From the IMG/VR virus record IMGVR_UViG_3300031920_000373, positions 1 to 64,000 of that record: DNA of 64,000 nucleotides; one strand, 5' to 3'. Position 1 is the first letter of the stretch; each line of letters begins with the position of its first letter. This document shows, in pieces, positions 33,763 through 42,053 of the stretch. The position numbers and the translations under genes are program-made. The DNA comes from a virus. The notes under the pieces are model-generated. The model was not told where the DNA came from and ran no database searches. It saw only the letters and a program-made list of their open reading frames with translations.

Positions 33763-33942
33763 ATGAAGGCATTTAAAAAAGATGAAAATTTTGGGGAAGC
33801 AGGTGAATGGCAAATTTGTGCTAAAGATAGAAGGGAAGTTGAATTAGCCTTTCAAGAATATTCTGATTTCTATATACAGGATGAAGCAATTGATGATATG
33901 ATAGTGGTTCTTGAAAAATTAGGATATGTGAAAATTGAATAA
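33763..33942 (+). CDS. Hypothetical protein
   Basis: A 59-residue acidic protein. ATG at 33763 follows GGAG; an upstream ATG lies inside the previous gene. No motif. Confidence 0.5.
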   Translation: MKAFKKDENFGEAGEWQICAKDRREVELAFQEYSDFYIQDEAIDDMIVVLEKLGYVKIE

Positions 33943-34053
33943 ACAAAAGGAATTTTTTAATACACCGACAATCGCAAGTAGCATTTACCAGGAGGAAGAG
34001 GATCAGGCAAGAAGGCTCACCCTTTGTTCATGAAACCATTAAAGGAGACTAAA

Positions 34054-34548
34054 ATGAAGTATTTTCAAATTGAAGATCATTGGGATGAATTACTTCCCAT
34101 TTATACTTGTAATCAGGCAACTGAAATTTGGTATAATGAAATGGAAGCCTATGGTAGAGGGAAAGATGAAGATTATGGATTAACAAACTGCCGTACAAAC
34201 CCATTAACACCCGAATTAACACCTATGGATTATGATAGCTGTGATTGGAGACTTAATATAAACGAGGATGGTAGTTGTGGTCCTGTCATAGTAAGACCCG
34301 AATTTTGGAAATATGTTTGCCATAGTGCTTGTCATTGGCTGGTAAATTTAAGTTTATTTGTAGCACAACAATATACCCCTGAGAAACAATGGAGAATTGT
34401 TTCGGGTAAAGAACATTCTACTGTTTGGGATGGAGAAGACACTTTATGGGATGCTAATTTTTTAGCTTTAGGTATTGATGCTGATGAAGCATGGAAGTTA
34501 GCTAATGATGTGCATTATCAACCAAATGAGTACATGCAACACCTTTAA
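34054..34548 (+). CDS. Hypothetical protein
   Basis: A 164-residue Trp-rich acidic protein behind AAAGGAG. No recognised domain. It is the last gene before the deazaguanine cluster and could belong to it, but nothing shows this. Confidence 0.6.
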   Translation: MKYFQIEDHWDELLPIYTCNQATEIWYNEMEAYGRGKDEDYGLTNCRTNPLTPELTPMDYDSCDWRLNINEDGSCGPVIVRPEFWKYVCHSACHWLVNLSLFVAQQYTPEKQWRIVSGKEHSTVWDGEDTLWDANFLALGIDADEAWKLANDVHYQPNEYMQHL

Positions 34549-34582
34549 GAAGTTTTTAAAATCGGTTAAAAGGAGGTAAATT

Positions 34583-35695
34583 ATGAAAGCATCCATAACT
34601 AATGTAATAAAATTTGAGACCGCTCACCAGTTGACTGACTCTTACTCTGAGGAAGATAATACCTATACTTGCCCTGTGTGTAATAAGGAAGGAATAAAAA
34701 GCATATTTTCTCATTGCAGTAATACAGGTGATAGTGTTCATTTAAACTGGATACAAAAATTAAACGATGAAATAAATGAAGAAATTGACAATCTTTTTCC
34801 TGATTATATGCAAATGGAAATAAATTTGAAATTGCAGGAGATTTTACCCACCCTGTCTCCTAATATTATTGCAAATAAGATCAGAAGCAGAGCAAAGGAA
34901 ACAGGTATAAATACCAGAAAAGTATTAGGGAAATGTAGAACTGGGTTAAATAATCCTGTACATACGAAAGGAACAAAGGATAAAATATCTAAATCAGTCA
35001 AGAAGAAGTGGGAAGAAGGTTCTTATTCAGATAGAATAAATGGAATGCAAGGGAAATTAGGGCCTTTATCAGGAAGATACGATCCATCAATTCATACCAT
35101 AGAACATAAAGGTCTATATTATTTTAATTCTTTTTTATCTGAATTTCAAGATATTTCAGTGTGTTCAAGATGTAAGGGTGTTGAAAATAAAATTAATGTA
35201 CACCACATTGACGAGGACCATAAAAACTTTCTACCGTCAAATCTTGAGCCCTTGTGTGTGCTCTGTCATATGTCCAATCACTACAAACAAGTTAAGAAGC
35301 CATTCGTTACTATAGGAAAAGAATTTACATTTGCGGCGGCACATCAATTACCAAACCACCAAGGGATGTGTCAATATCTCCATGGACATGAATGGAAGCT
35401 TAGAATTGAGTTGAAAAAGAGGGTAGATTTTAAAACAGGAATGGTAATGGACTTTTCTGATTTGAAAAAAATAGTGAAGGAGCATGTAATATCTATACTT
35501 GATCATAACACCTTAAATGAGATAATATATAATCCGACAGCCGAGAATATCCTAATATGGATCTGGGAAAAACTAATGTTTGAAGGCCTGCTCAAGGGAA
35601 TTTATAAAATTCATTTATGGGAATCATCCGATAGTGTAGCAGTACTTGACCAGAAAGGGATGTTATCCGTTTTTACTGAAAAAGGAGTAAAATAA
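34583..35695 (+). CDS. queD: QueD (6-carboxytetrahydropterin synthase) fused to an HNH element
   Basis: QueD converts dihydroneopterin triphosphate to 6-carboxytetrahydropterin in deazaguanine synthesis. Residues 243-370 form a complete QueD domain with zinc ligands in FAAAHQL and YLHGH and the catalytic Cys in MCQYLHGH. Residues 1-24 (KFETAHQLTDSYSEE) look like the start of another QueD copy. Between them lie a CPVC knuckle, a NUMOD3-like segment (GLNNPVHTKGTKDKISKS) and an HNH core (CSRC, HHIDEDHKN, LCVLCHMSNH). There are no intein splice motifs, so the protein may act as a fusion or be started internally near 35270. Coupled to queE. Confidence 0.85.
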   Translation: MKASITNVIKFETAHQLTDSYSEEDNTYTCPVCNKEGIKSIFSHCSNTGDSVHLNWIQKLNDEINEEIDNLFPDYMQMEINLKLQEILPTLSPNIIANKIRSRAKETGINTRKVLGKCRTGLNNPVHTKGTKDKISKSVKKKWEEGSYSDRINGMQGKLGPLSGRYDPSIHTIEHKGLYYFNSFLSEFQDISVCSRCKGVENKINVHHIDEDHKNFLPSNLEPLCVLCHMSNHYKQVKKPFVTIGKEFTFAAAHQLPNHQGMCQYLHGHEWKLRIELKKRVDFKTGMVMDFSDLKKIVKEHVISILDHNTLNEIIYNPTAENILIWIWEKLMFEGLLKGIYKIHLWESSDSVAVLDQKGMLSVFTEKGVK

Positions 35696-36354
35696 TGTTT
35701 GTAGCTGATATATTTGAATCATTCCACGGAGAAGTGAATGGACATCACCAAGGACGAATTGTCACATTCATACGCCTCTCTGGATGTAATCTTAGATGTT
35801 CCTATTGTGATACCAAAGAAACATGGGATAAACTTTATGGGGAAAATCTTAGCCCTCTTCTAATCCTTAACAGAGTTAAAGAATTAGGACATAAACACGT
35901 TTGTATTACAGGTGGCGAGCCTTTACTGGATAAGGCGGCAGTACTGGATTTAATGCATATATTATCAGAGGAAGGGTATCGCATATCCGTTGAAACAAAT
36001 GGCACTATCAGTATCACTCCTTTTGTTAGATTTGTGGATAGCTTTATTATTGATTGGAAAATACCCCCCAGACCGTTTAAAGGAAAGAATCTATTCCTTG
36101 AATCTAATTTGGTAAATTTAAGGAATACAGATATTATCAAGTTTGTGGTTATGGATGAAGATGATGTTATACTGGGAATAAAACTAACGGAAATAATTAT
36201 CAGAGACAAATATAAATCAAATACTCTGGTTGCTTTTTCTCCTATTATTTCAGAAGATTTTTTACCAAAGCACTTAGCAAACGCATTGCTTTACCATAAA
36301 GCTAAAAACTGTATTTTATCTGTCCAGATTCATAAACTTATTGATTTCAAATAA
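35695..36354 (+). CDS. queE: QueE (7-carboxy-7-deazaguanine synthase)
   Basis: A radical SAM enzyme that rearranges 6-carboxytetrahydropterin to 7-carboxy-7-deazaguanine. The 219-residue product has the iron-sulfur motif CNLRCSYCDT (CxxxCxxC, about residues 31-38), the SAM-binding ITGGEPLL, SVETNGT and DWKIPP. It overlaps queD by one base. Confidence 0.93.
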   Translation: MFVADIFESFHGEVNGHHQGRIVTFIRLSGCNLRCSYCDTKETWDKLYGENLSPLLILNRVKELGHKHVCITGGEPLLDKAAVLDLMHILSEEGYRISVETNGTISITPFVRFVDSFIIDWKIPPRPFKGKNLFLESNLVNLRNTDIIKFVVMDEDDVILGIKLTEIIIRDKYKSNTLVAFSPIISEDFLPKHLANALLYHKAKNCILSVQIHKLIDFK

Positions 36355-36393
36355 TGGTCCTGTGCAACATGCCGATATTACACGGATTTAATC

Positions 36394-36447
36394 TTAATGA
36401 TTTTTTATTAAAAAGTGCTTGACTTCTCATTCATTTTTCATTAAGAT
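36394..36447 (+). promoter_or_regulatory. Class II promoter with upstream palindrome, copy 1
   Basis: TTAATGATTTTTTATTAA, a slightly imperfect inverted repeat, lies seven bases before TTGACT, which is followed by a 17-base spacer and TAAGAT. The same arrangement recurs at 45758 and 56315. It drives the gene at 36518. Confidence 0.65.
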
Positions 36448-36517
36448 GTATTTAAATTGTTCAAGAGTGAAAAAGCAGTTCAAGAGTAAATTTAATTAAT
36501 TTTTAAGGAGAAAGAAA

Positions 36518-37087
36518 ATGGCAAAACTGACAGACGCCCAGAAAGCAGAAATGGCAAAATTAAAAGCGATTCCCAATGATTTGATGAAATTATCCATTGC
36601 ATCCCTCAATACCTTCTTGACCAGCAAGGAAAAAGACAAAATGCCCAAAGCAAAATCCAAGGGCGAAGCCGTAAAACTTTTTACCGATGCAATTGCAGGC
36701 CTGCTTGAAGCTGACCTGGGTGAAGAAATTCCGGAAGATGTTGCAACTTTTTATAACGACCATGTTGTGGGTGACGATGCAGAGGCTGGTGATACAGGTG
36801 CTGATGATGGAAAAGCCGCCCCCAAGCCCAAAGCTGACAAGACCAAAACAACCAAACCCCGGAAAACCAAAGCGGAAATACAAGCCCGGTATGATGCAAT
36901 CTCTGCCATGATCGTCACAGGTAAACATACCAAAAAGGAAATCGTGGATGAAGTTGCTCCCAAGTTTCCGGATGTCACGGTCAGCACCATCTCCACATTT
37001 GTGCAGGACTGTATGAATGTTAAATACAACAAATTGCCCAAGTTGACGGTTAAGGCCGAAGACGGAAAACTCTCCTTCGCCAAATAG
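36518..37087 (+). CDS. Hypothetical protein, paralogue of the 7257 gene
   Basis: A 189-residue protein with a helical N-terminal domain, an acidic/Lys-Pro linker (PKPKADKTKTTKPRKTK) and a C-terminal domain shared with the product of 7257. Base composition is more GC-rich than its neighbours. It has its own promoter with a palindromic operator and its own terminator, so it is a single-gene transcription unit set inside the deazaguanine cluster. Such strong isolated expression suggests an abundant DNA-binding protein, but this is inference. Confidence 0.7.
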   Translation: MAKLTDAQKAEMAKLKAIPNDLMKLSIASLNTFLTSKEKDKMPKAKSKGEAVKLFTDAIAGLLEADLGEEIPEDVATFYNDHVVGDDAEAGDTGADDGKAAPKPKADKTKTTKPRKTKAEIQARYDAISAMIVTGKHTKKEIVDEVAPKFPDVTVSTISTFVQDCMNVKYNKLPKLTVKAEDGKLSFAK

Positions 37088-37124
37088 TCCTGCCCCTATG
37101 ACATTTAATGAGTAACCCCGAAAA

Positions 37125-37163
37125 GGCGGAGCGTCCCTCAATTCCAACAGCTCCGCCTTTTTT
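37125..37163 (+). terminator. Intrinsic terminator
   Basis: A perfect 8-bp stem GGCGGAGC/GCTCCGCC with a 17-base loop is followed by six T. It ends the transcript of the 36518 gene, so queC must be transcribed by read-through or a promoter I cannot see. Confidence 0.85.
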
Positions 37164-37182
37164 ATTTCAAAAGGAAAACGAT

Positions 37183-37857
37183 ATGAATGGAGCCGTTGTA
37201 TTGTTAAGTGGAGGACAAGATTCTACCACGTCATTATTTTGGGCTTTGTCCAAATATGATGACGTTTTTGCCTTGATTCTTGACTATGGACAGAGGCACA
37301 GGATAGAAATAGAATCAGCAAAGAAAATTGCTGAATTGGCTGGTGTCGAGTATATGGTAATTGACCTTAACTTCTTTAAAGAAATAGGCAACTCTGCCTT
37401 GATTGGGGATGTATCAGAAGTAAATGAACCGCATTCCTGTGATTCAAATCTGCCCGCATCATTTGTCCCTGGAAGAAATCTGATTTTTATCACTATCGCC
37501 TCTATGGTAGCATATAAGAGAGGACTGAACGCTGTTGTTACTGGTGTTTGCCAAACAGATTATTCGGGATATCCTGATTGCAGGAACGCCACAATGAGGG
37601 CATTAAATGAGGCAATCGTGAAGGGCTTGGATAAAGCTATCTTGATCAGTACACCTTTGATGTGGTTGACAAAAGAGGAAACTGTCAGACTGGCTCAGTC
37701 ATTTGAAGGCTGTATGGAAGCTCTGGCATATTCTCATACTTGTTATAATGGAGAGTATCCTCCCTGTATGCATTGTCCCTCATGCTGTTTAAGGACAAGA
37801 GGATTCAAAGAAGCAGGTGTAAGGGATCCACTGATTGTGAGGTACTATGATAAGTAG
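37183..37857 (+). CDS. queC: QueC (7-cyano-7-deazaguanine synthase)
   Basis: It uses ATP and ammonia to turn 7-carboxy-7-deazaguanine into preQ0. The 224-residue product has the PP-loop LLSGGQDSTT, the GYPDCRNA region and the C-terminal zinc site CYNGEYPPCMHCPSCCLR. The ATG at 37183 follows AAAAGG; a longer frame would run back through the terminator. It overlaps folE. Confidence 0.93.
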   Translation: MNGAVVLLSGGQDSTTSLFWALSKYDDVFALILDYGQRHRIEIESAKKIAELAGVEYMVIDLNFFKEIGNSALIGDVSEVNEPHSCDSNLPASFVPGRNLIFITIASMVAYKRGLNAVVTGVCQTDYSGYPDCRNATMRALNEAIVKGLDKAILISTPLMWLTKEETVRLAQSFEGCMEALAYSHTCYNGEYPPCMHCPSCCLRTRGFKEAGVRDPLIVRYYDK

Positions 37858-38458
37858 AAAATATCCAGGTGCCATTCTTGCCAATGCATCAAAGCATGAC
37901 CGAATCAAAGCATTGGTACATGATCTTTTGGTGGAAATCAATGAAAATCCAAATAGAACGGGATTGAAAGATACCCCTGAACGTGTTGCCAAAATGTACT
38001 CTGAAATATTCAGAGGATACGATGATTCACAGAAACCGAACCTTACTGTTTTTCCAAATGACGATGATGGGCTTTCCTTCAAAGGTATGATAATTGATCA
38101 AGGATACTTTTTCAGTCATTGTGAGCATCATATGGTTCCCTTCTTTGGTCATTATTACTTCGGATATATTCCCGATAAAACACTGATTGGCGCCTCAAAG
38201 ATTGGTAGATTGATCAATTTCCATTCAGCCAAATTGCAGATAGCGGAGCGCCTGTGTCGTGTTGTGATAGATGACATTGAGGAGGCTGTGAAACCTCAGG
38301 GTTGTATTCTCATAATGACTGCCCGCCATTTGTGTAAAGAAATGAGAGGAGTCAAGATGTTTAACAGCCCGTTTGAGGCGGACGATGCACGTGGTTGCTT
38401 CCTTGAAAATCATGCAGGATGTAAAGATGAATTTATTAGCAGAATAGGAATTAAATAA
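37847..38458 (+). CDS. folE: FolE (GTP cyclohydrolase I)
   Basis: It converts GTP to dihydroneopterin triphosphate, the first step of the pathway. The 203-residue product shows the zinc ligands SHCEHHMVPFFG and RHLCKEMRG, the substrate region IGASKIGRL, and QIAERL. A phage copy lifts the demand on the host folate pathway. Overlaps queC and abuts queF. Confidence 0.93.
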   Translation: MISRKYPGAILANASKHDRIKALVHDLLVEINENPNRTGLKDTPERVAKMYSEIFRGYDDSQKPNLTVFPNDDDGLSFKGMIIDQGYFFSHCEHHMVPFFGHYYFGYIPDKTLIGASKIGRLINFHSAKLQIAERLCRVVIDDIEEAVKPQGCILIMTARHLCKEMRGVKMFNSPFEADDARGCFLENHAGCKDEFISRIGIK

Positions 38459-38923
38459 ATGAAACATAAACATCTTGGATCAAACAAAACGGACTATCAG
38501 TTCTCCGAGCCCTCGGCTGATCTTCTGGACACATTCAAAAACAAACACCCTAATATCTATCTGGTACCATTTGTTATGCCCCGGGATGAGTTCACAAGTC
38601 TTTGTCCCGTCACGAATCAGCCTGACCAGGCAAAGATTGAAATAATCTATGTGCCTTTCGATGATATGGTTGAAAGTAAGTCCTTGAAACTGTATCTTTT
38701 CTCCTTTAGAAATAACGGAGAGTTTCATGAGGATGTTATTAACAGAATAGCCAAGGATCTGTATTCAGCAATGAAGCCCTTGTATATTCGTGTTTATGGT
38801 GACTTTGCTCCACGTGGGGGTATTGCAATCAAACCCATGGTTGAATTGTGGAATTCCAATGACCCTCATGATACAAAGCTGATTGAAAATTATGTGAAAA
38901 TGTGGGACAGGAAAAGGAATTAA
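38459..38923 (+). CDS. queF: QueF (preQ0 reductase, NADPH-dependent)
   Basis: QueF reduces the nitrile of preQ0 to the aminomethyl group of preQ1. The 154-residue unimodular product keeps the catalytic Cys in [11 protein letters not shown], the NADPH motif [21 protein letters not shown] and [11 protein letters not shown]. With these residues intact the phage should make preQ1, not only preQ0. Confidence 0.9.
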   Translation: MKHKHLGSNKTDYQFSEPSADLLDTFKNKHPNIYLVPFVMPRDEFTSLCPVTNQPDQAKIEIIYVPFDDMVESKSLKLYLFSFRNNGEFHEDVINRIAKDLYSAMKPLYIRVYGDFAPRGGIAIKPMVELWNSNDPHDTKLIENYVKMWDRKRN

Positions 38924-38924
38924 T

Positions 38925-40838
38925 ATGAAAACTCCAGGCAGAGAAGATGTTTCTCTAATGCTTGATTCCGGTGCTTTCTCTGCCTGGATGAAACAAGAGG
39001 AGATATCAGTCGAGGACTACGGTAAGTTCCTTCAGCAACATGGAAATGATTTTGATCTGATTGTTAACCTTGATGTAATTCCGGGCAAATTCGGGCAGAA
39101 GGAAATACCCGAAGCTGAAATGATCAAGTCCATTGAACAAGGCTGGAGAAATTATTACAGACTAATTGAAATGGGAGTCCCTAAGAATAAGCTCCTTCAT
39201 GTATTTCACCAAGGAGAGCCCTTTCACTATCTTGAAAAAATGGTAAAGGAGATGGAATATATAGGAATCTCTCCTGCAAATGATAGAACCACAAAAGAAA
39301 AGAAAAAGTGGCTGGACGAGTGCATGAAATATATTGTGGATAGTAAGGGAAAAGCCCAAATCAAATTCCACGGGTTCGGTATGACTTCTTTGCACTTGAT
39401 CTGGCGTTATCCTTGGTTCTGTATGACAGAAGAGGATCATGAGGTATTAACAAAAACTGGATGGAAATTTAGAGAAGATTTATCCATAGGGGAGGAGGTA
39501 TTAACATTCGATAAAGGAGCATCTAAGTGGGAACGTATTTTAGATATTCCTACATTTCCAGTAAAAGATATTGATATCAATGTAATGGAAAATAGAAACT
39601 TTTGTGCCAAAGTTACAGATAATCATAATTGGATTACTTGTCCTCAATATAATAGAGGAAATAATTGGAAGTGGAAAACAACACACACACTGAACTCCAA
39701 TGATTGTATACCTAGAATAGGAAAATACACTTTCCCTGAAACTAAAATATATATGGACAGTTTCATTGAATTATTGGCTTGGTTTTGGACTGATGGAACA
39801 ATCAACAAAAGGGAAAAATATAATCAGGATAGTATTTCTATTTATCAATCTGAAAGTGCTAATTCCGATAAATGTAAGATGATCCAGGATTTGTTAAATT
39901 ACAGTGGAGAACCGCATTGTAAAAGTGTGTCAAAAGAGGACAATTTAGCAAATTTTGAAATGTATGGAGACATTACTAAGGCTATATTAGAATTTGCTCC
40001 ATTTAAAAAACTACCTTTAGATTTTATATTTGATCTTACTAAGGAACAGTTACAGAAATTTGTAGATATTTGTGTCCTGGCTGATGGCACAGACACAAAA
40101 CTGGTAAGACGTGATTCATTTAATATTACAGTTTCAAGACAGGTGAAAAAAGACAATCTTGAGGTTCTCCGTATAGCTTGTTTATTGTTGGGTATACCTA
40201 CTTCTATTTCTTATGGAAACCAAGGGTATAAGACTTTACAATCATCCTCAGTTGATTATGTGTATAATCATTCACTTAAAAAACACAAGGAAAAATATAC
40301 AGGAAATATATGGTGTTTACAGGTGCCAAGTAAAGCTTTTTTTACAAGATGTGACAATAAGATATATGTCACAGGAAACTCAATTGACAGTACTACATGG
40401 GTTTTGGTTGGTGCTATGGGGGGTGTTATGATGCCTAAAATTAAGTATGGCAGATACACTTACAGGCAATCACCAATCATACTTCCCATCACCACAAAGA
40501 ACGACATAAAAAAACCTTTCCATTATCAAAATCTATCAGAAATAGAACAAAGCAAGGTGCAACGATACTTTAATGATCGTGGCTTTGATGTCAAAACCCT
40601 GGAAACGGAAGGAATGGAGAGAGACAGAGCCAACATGAGGTTCTTTCTTGATCTTGAACAAACCTTGACTGATACAAAGGTGTACTTTGCTGGTAACTTT
40701 CCCATGCTTCATAAGATGGAGAGAGAGTTCAAGACAATGGATTTGGCTTTAAAAATAACTGATAAGTGGAGAAGGCTGGGCTCTTATTATCACCAGAACT
40801 ATCTCCTTAAATTACTTGATCTAAAACGGAGGAAATAA
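38925..40838 (+). CDS. dpdA: DpdA-type DNA guanine transglycosylase, intein-containing
   Basis: DpdA enzymes are TGT relatives that exchange guanine in DNA for a 7-deazaguanine base. The spliced product is 317 residues. It carries the first catalytic motif LDSGAFSAW (Asp14), NLDVIPG, HVFHQGEPF, and after the intein SIDSTTW, whose Asp is the second catalytic residue. A 320-residue intein separates KFHGFGMTSLHLIWRYPWF from SIDS. It closes the deazaguanine operon. Whether the substrate is preQ0 or preQ1 cannot be read directly; QueF next door favours preQ1. Confidence 0.88.
   Translation: MKTPGREDVSLMLDSGAFSAWMKQEEISVEDYGKFLQQHGNDFDLIVNLDVIPGKFGQKEIPEAEMIKSIEQGWRNYYRLIEMGVPKNKLLHVFHQGEPFHYLEKMVKEMEYIGISPANDRTTKEKKKWLDECMKYIVDSKGKAQIKFHGFGMTSLHLIWRYPWFCMTEEDHEVLTKTGWKFREDLSIGEEVLTFDKGASKWERILDIPTFPVKDIDINVMENRNFCAKVTDNHNWITCPQYNRGNNWKWKTTHTLNSNDCIPRIGKYTFPETKIYMDSFIELLAWFWTDGTINKREKYNQDSISIYQSESANSDKCKMIQDLLNYSGEPHCKSVSKEDNLANFEMYGDITKAILEFAPFKKLPLDFIFDLTKEQLQKFVDICVLADGTDTKLVRRDSFNITVSRQVKKDNLEVLRIACLLLGIPTSISYGNQGYKTLQSSSVDYVYNHSLKKHKEKYTGNIWCLQVPSKAFFTRCDNKIYVTGNSIDSTTWVLVGAMGGVMMPKIKYGRYTYRQSPIILPITTKNDIKKPFHYQNLSEIEQSKVQRYFNDRGFDVKTLETEGMERDRANMRFFLDLEQTLTDTKVYFAGNFPMLHKMEREFKTMDLALKITDKWRRLGSYYHQNYLLKLLDLKRRK
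39420..40379 (+). other. Intein with LAGLIDADG domain inside DpdA
   Basis: A 320-residue in-frame insertion starts with Cys (CMTEEDHEVLTKTGW), has a block B TDNH and ends NKIYVTGN before Ser+1. LAGLIDADG-like helices are LLAWFWTDGT and FVDICVLADGT. The penultimate residue is Gly instead of the usual His, which some active inteins tolerate. It interrupts the protein one residue before the second catalytic motif, so unspliced protein should be inactive. Confidence 0.9.
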
Positions 40839-41020
40839 TGACTGAGGAAGAATTTAAACTTTGGGCTACATTAAAAATCCTAAAACTCAGGGAAATGTTA
40901 GATTTTGATAATTCATTATTCACCACAACTGAATTAGATATGTTGTTCGCAATAAAGGAGCAACACAAAAATGAAGATAGGAAAAAAGAAAAAGGAAAAA
41001 TCGTACAATTATTCCAATAA
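40838..41020 (+). CDS. Small hypothetical protein
   Basis: A 60-residue helical charged protein coupled to dpdA by a one-base overlap and lying just before the sliding clamp gene. Function unknown. Confidence 0.55.
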   Translation: MTEEEFKLWATLKILKLREMLDFDNSLFTTTELDMLFAIKEQHKNEDRKKEKGKIVQLFQ

Positions 41021-41032
41021 AGGAGCAGAATA

Positions 41033-42049
41033 ATGGATAGGAAAAAGTTACTGGATGTCTTAAAGAAAGTTAAACCCGGAATAGCAGAAAAGGACATAGT
41101 TGAGTCAATGACCTATTTCTATTTTTCTGGGAAAGAAGTTGTAACCTATAATGACAAGATATCAATCTTGCATCCTCTTGAAACTGACTTCAATCTGTTT
41201 GTGAAGGCGGCTGATCTATACAAGATTGTCTCCTTGTCAAAAGCGGATGTTCTTAAAATTGAGGAAAAAGGGAATAATCTCAATATCAGATCACCCAAAA
41301 TGAATGTCAATCTCACTACTATTATTGATGAGGAGATAGTTGATAGGATTGGACTGATTGATAAATCCCTTAAAGATGTTAAGTGGAAAAAACTCCCTGC
41401 AAACTTCATGGAAAATGCTGTTCTTTGTGCATTTGCGGCGGCCAAGGTAGAGGCTGAATCAACTCTTTCCTGTGTATATTTCAACGGAGAGAACAGCATG
41501 GCGTTTGATAATGACCAGTTTGCTTCTGCCAAGCTTGCTGGCAAGGTAGATGAAATGTTCATCAAAGCTTCCCAGCTTTCAAACCTTTCGTCAATCAATC
41601 CTACGATGTATGTCCGAACAAAAGCTTGGATCCATTTCAAGAGTACAGATGGATGCATCTTTTCTATAAGAAGAATTGATGGAGACTTTCCCCAAAAAGA
41701 CATGGAAGATGCTCTTGACTTTGAGGGAAGGACTGTTGATCTATCAGAGGATATACTTGAAGGAACTGATATTGCTTCCATCTTTGTTGATACAATGGAA
41801 CCCGTGGTTACTATCAAGATCACAAAAGGCAGATGTATTGTATCGGTAAAATCTGAAGGAGGGGGATCACAACATAGATCCAAGATCGAATATGAAGGTG
41901 CGGATATAGAGTTCAACTTAAACCCTGATTTTCTAAGGGAAATGCTAAATCATTCCACGACCATCACCATTGATGATGAGTCCACAAAGGCAAAGTTGTC
42001 CACTGAAAACTTCACTATGATGACCAGTTTGAAATCAATACAGGAGTAA
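41033..42049 (+). CDS. Sliding clamp (DnaN-like)
   Basis: A 338-residue protein with the repeated beta-clamp layout: YFYFSGKEVVTYNDKISI in domain 1, IRRIDGDFPQKD in the middle, and FNLNPDFLREMLNH followed by FTMMTSL at the end. These correspond to DnaN landmarks. The position directly before the polymerase supports the call. AAAGGAG precedes the ATG. Confidence 0.8.
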   Translation: MDRKKLLDVLKKVKPGIAEKDIVESMTYFYFSGKEVVTYNDKISILHPLETDFNLFVKAADLYKIVSLSKADVLKIEEKGNNLNIRSPKMNVNLTTIIDEEIVDRIGLIDKSLKDVKWKKLPANFMENAVLCAFAAAKVEAESTLSCVYFNGENSMAFDNDQFASAKLAGKVDEMFIKASQLSNLSSINPTMYVRTKAWIHFKSTDGCIFSIRRIDGDFPQKDMEDALDFEGRTVDLSEDILEGTDIASIFVDTMEPVVTIKITKGRCIVSVKSEGGGSQHRSKIEYEGADIEFNLNPDFLREMLNHSTTITIDDESTKAKLSTENFTMMTSLKSIQE

Positions 42050-42053
42050 TTCT

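Noticed and set aside
34583-35310. Intein in QueD
   Set aside because: No N-terminal Cys/Ser block A, no HN/GN ending, and the downstream QueD already has its own complete N-terminus.
36590-37147. Long antisense frames over the 36518 gene
   Set aside because: The sense frame has promoter, ribosome site, terminator and an in-window paralogue; the antisense frames are shadows of its biased codons.
41146-41916. 256-residue antisense frame in the sliding clamp gene
   Set aside because: It has no ribosome site or motifs and lies wholly inside a recognised gene.
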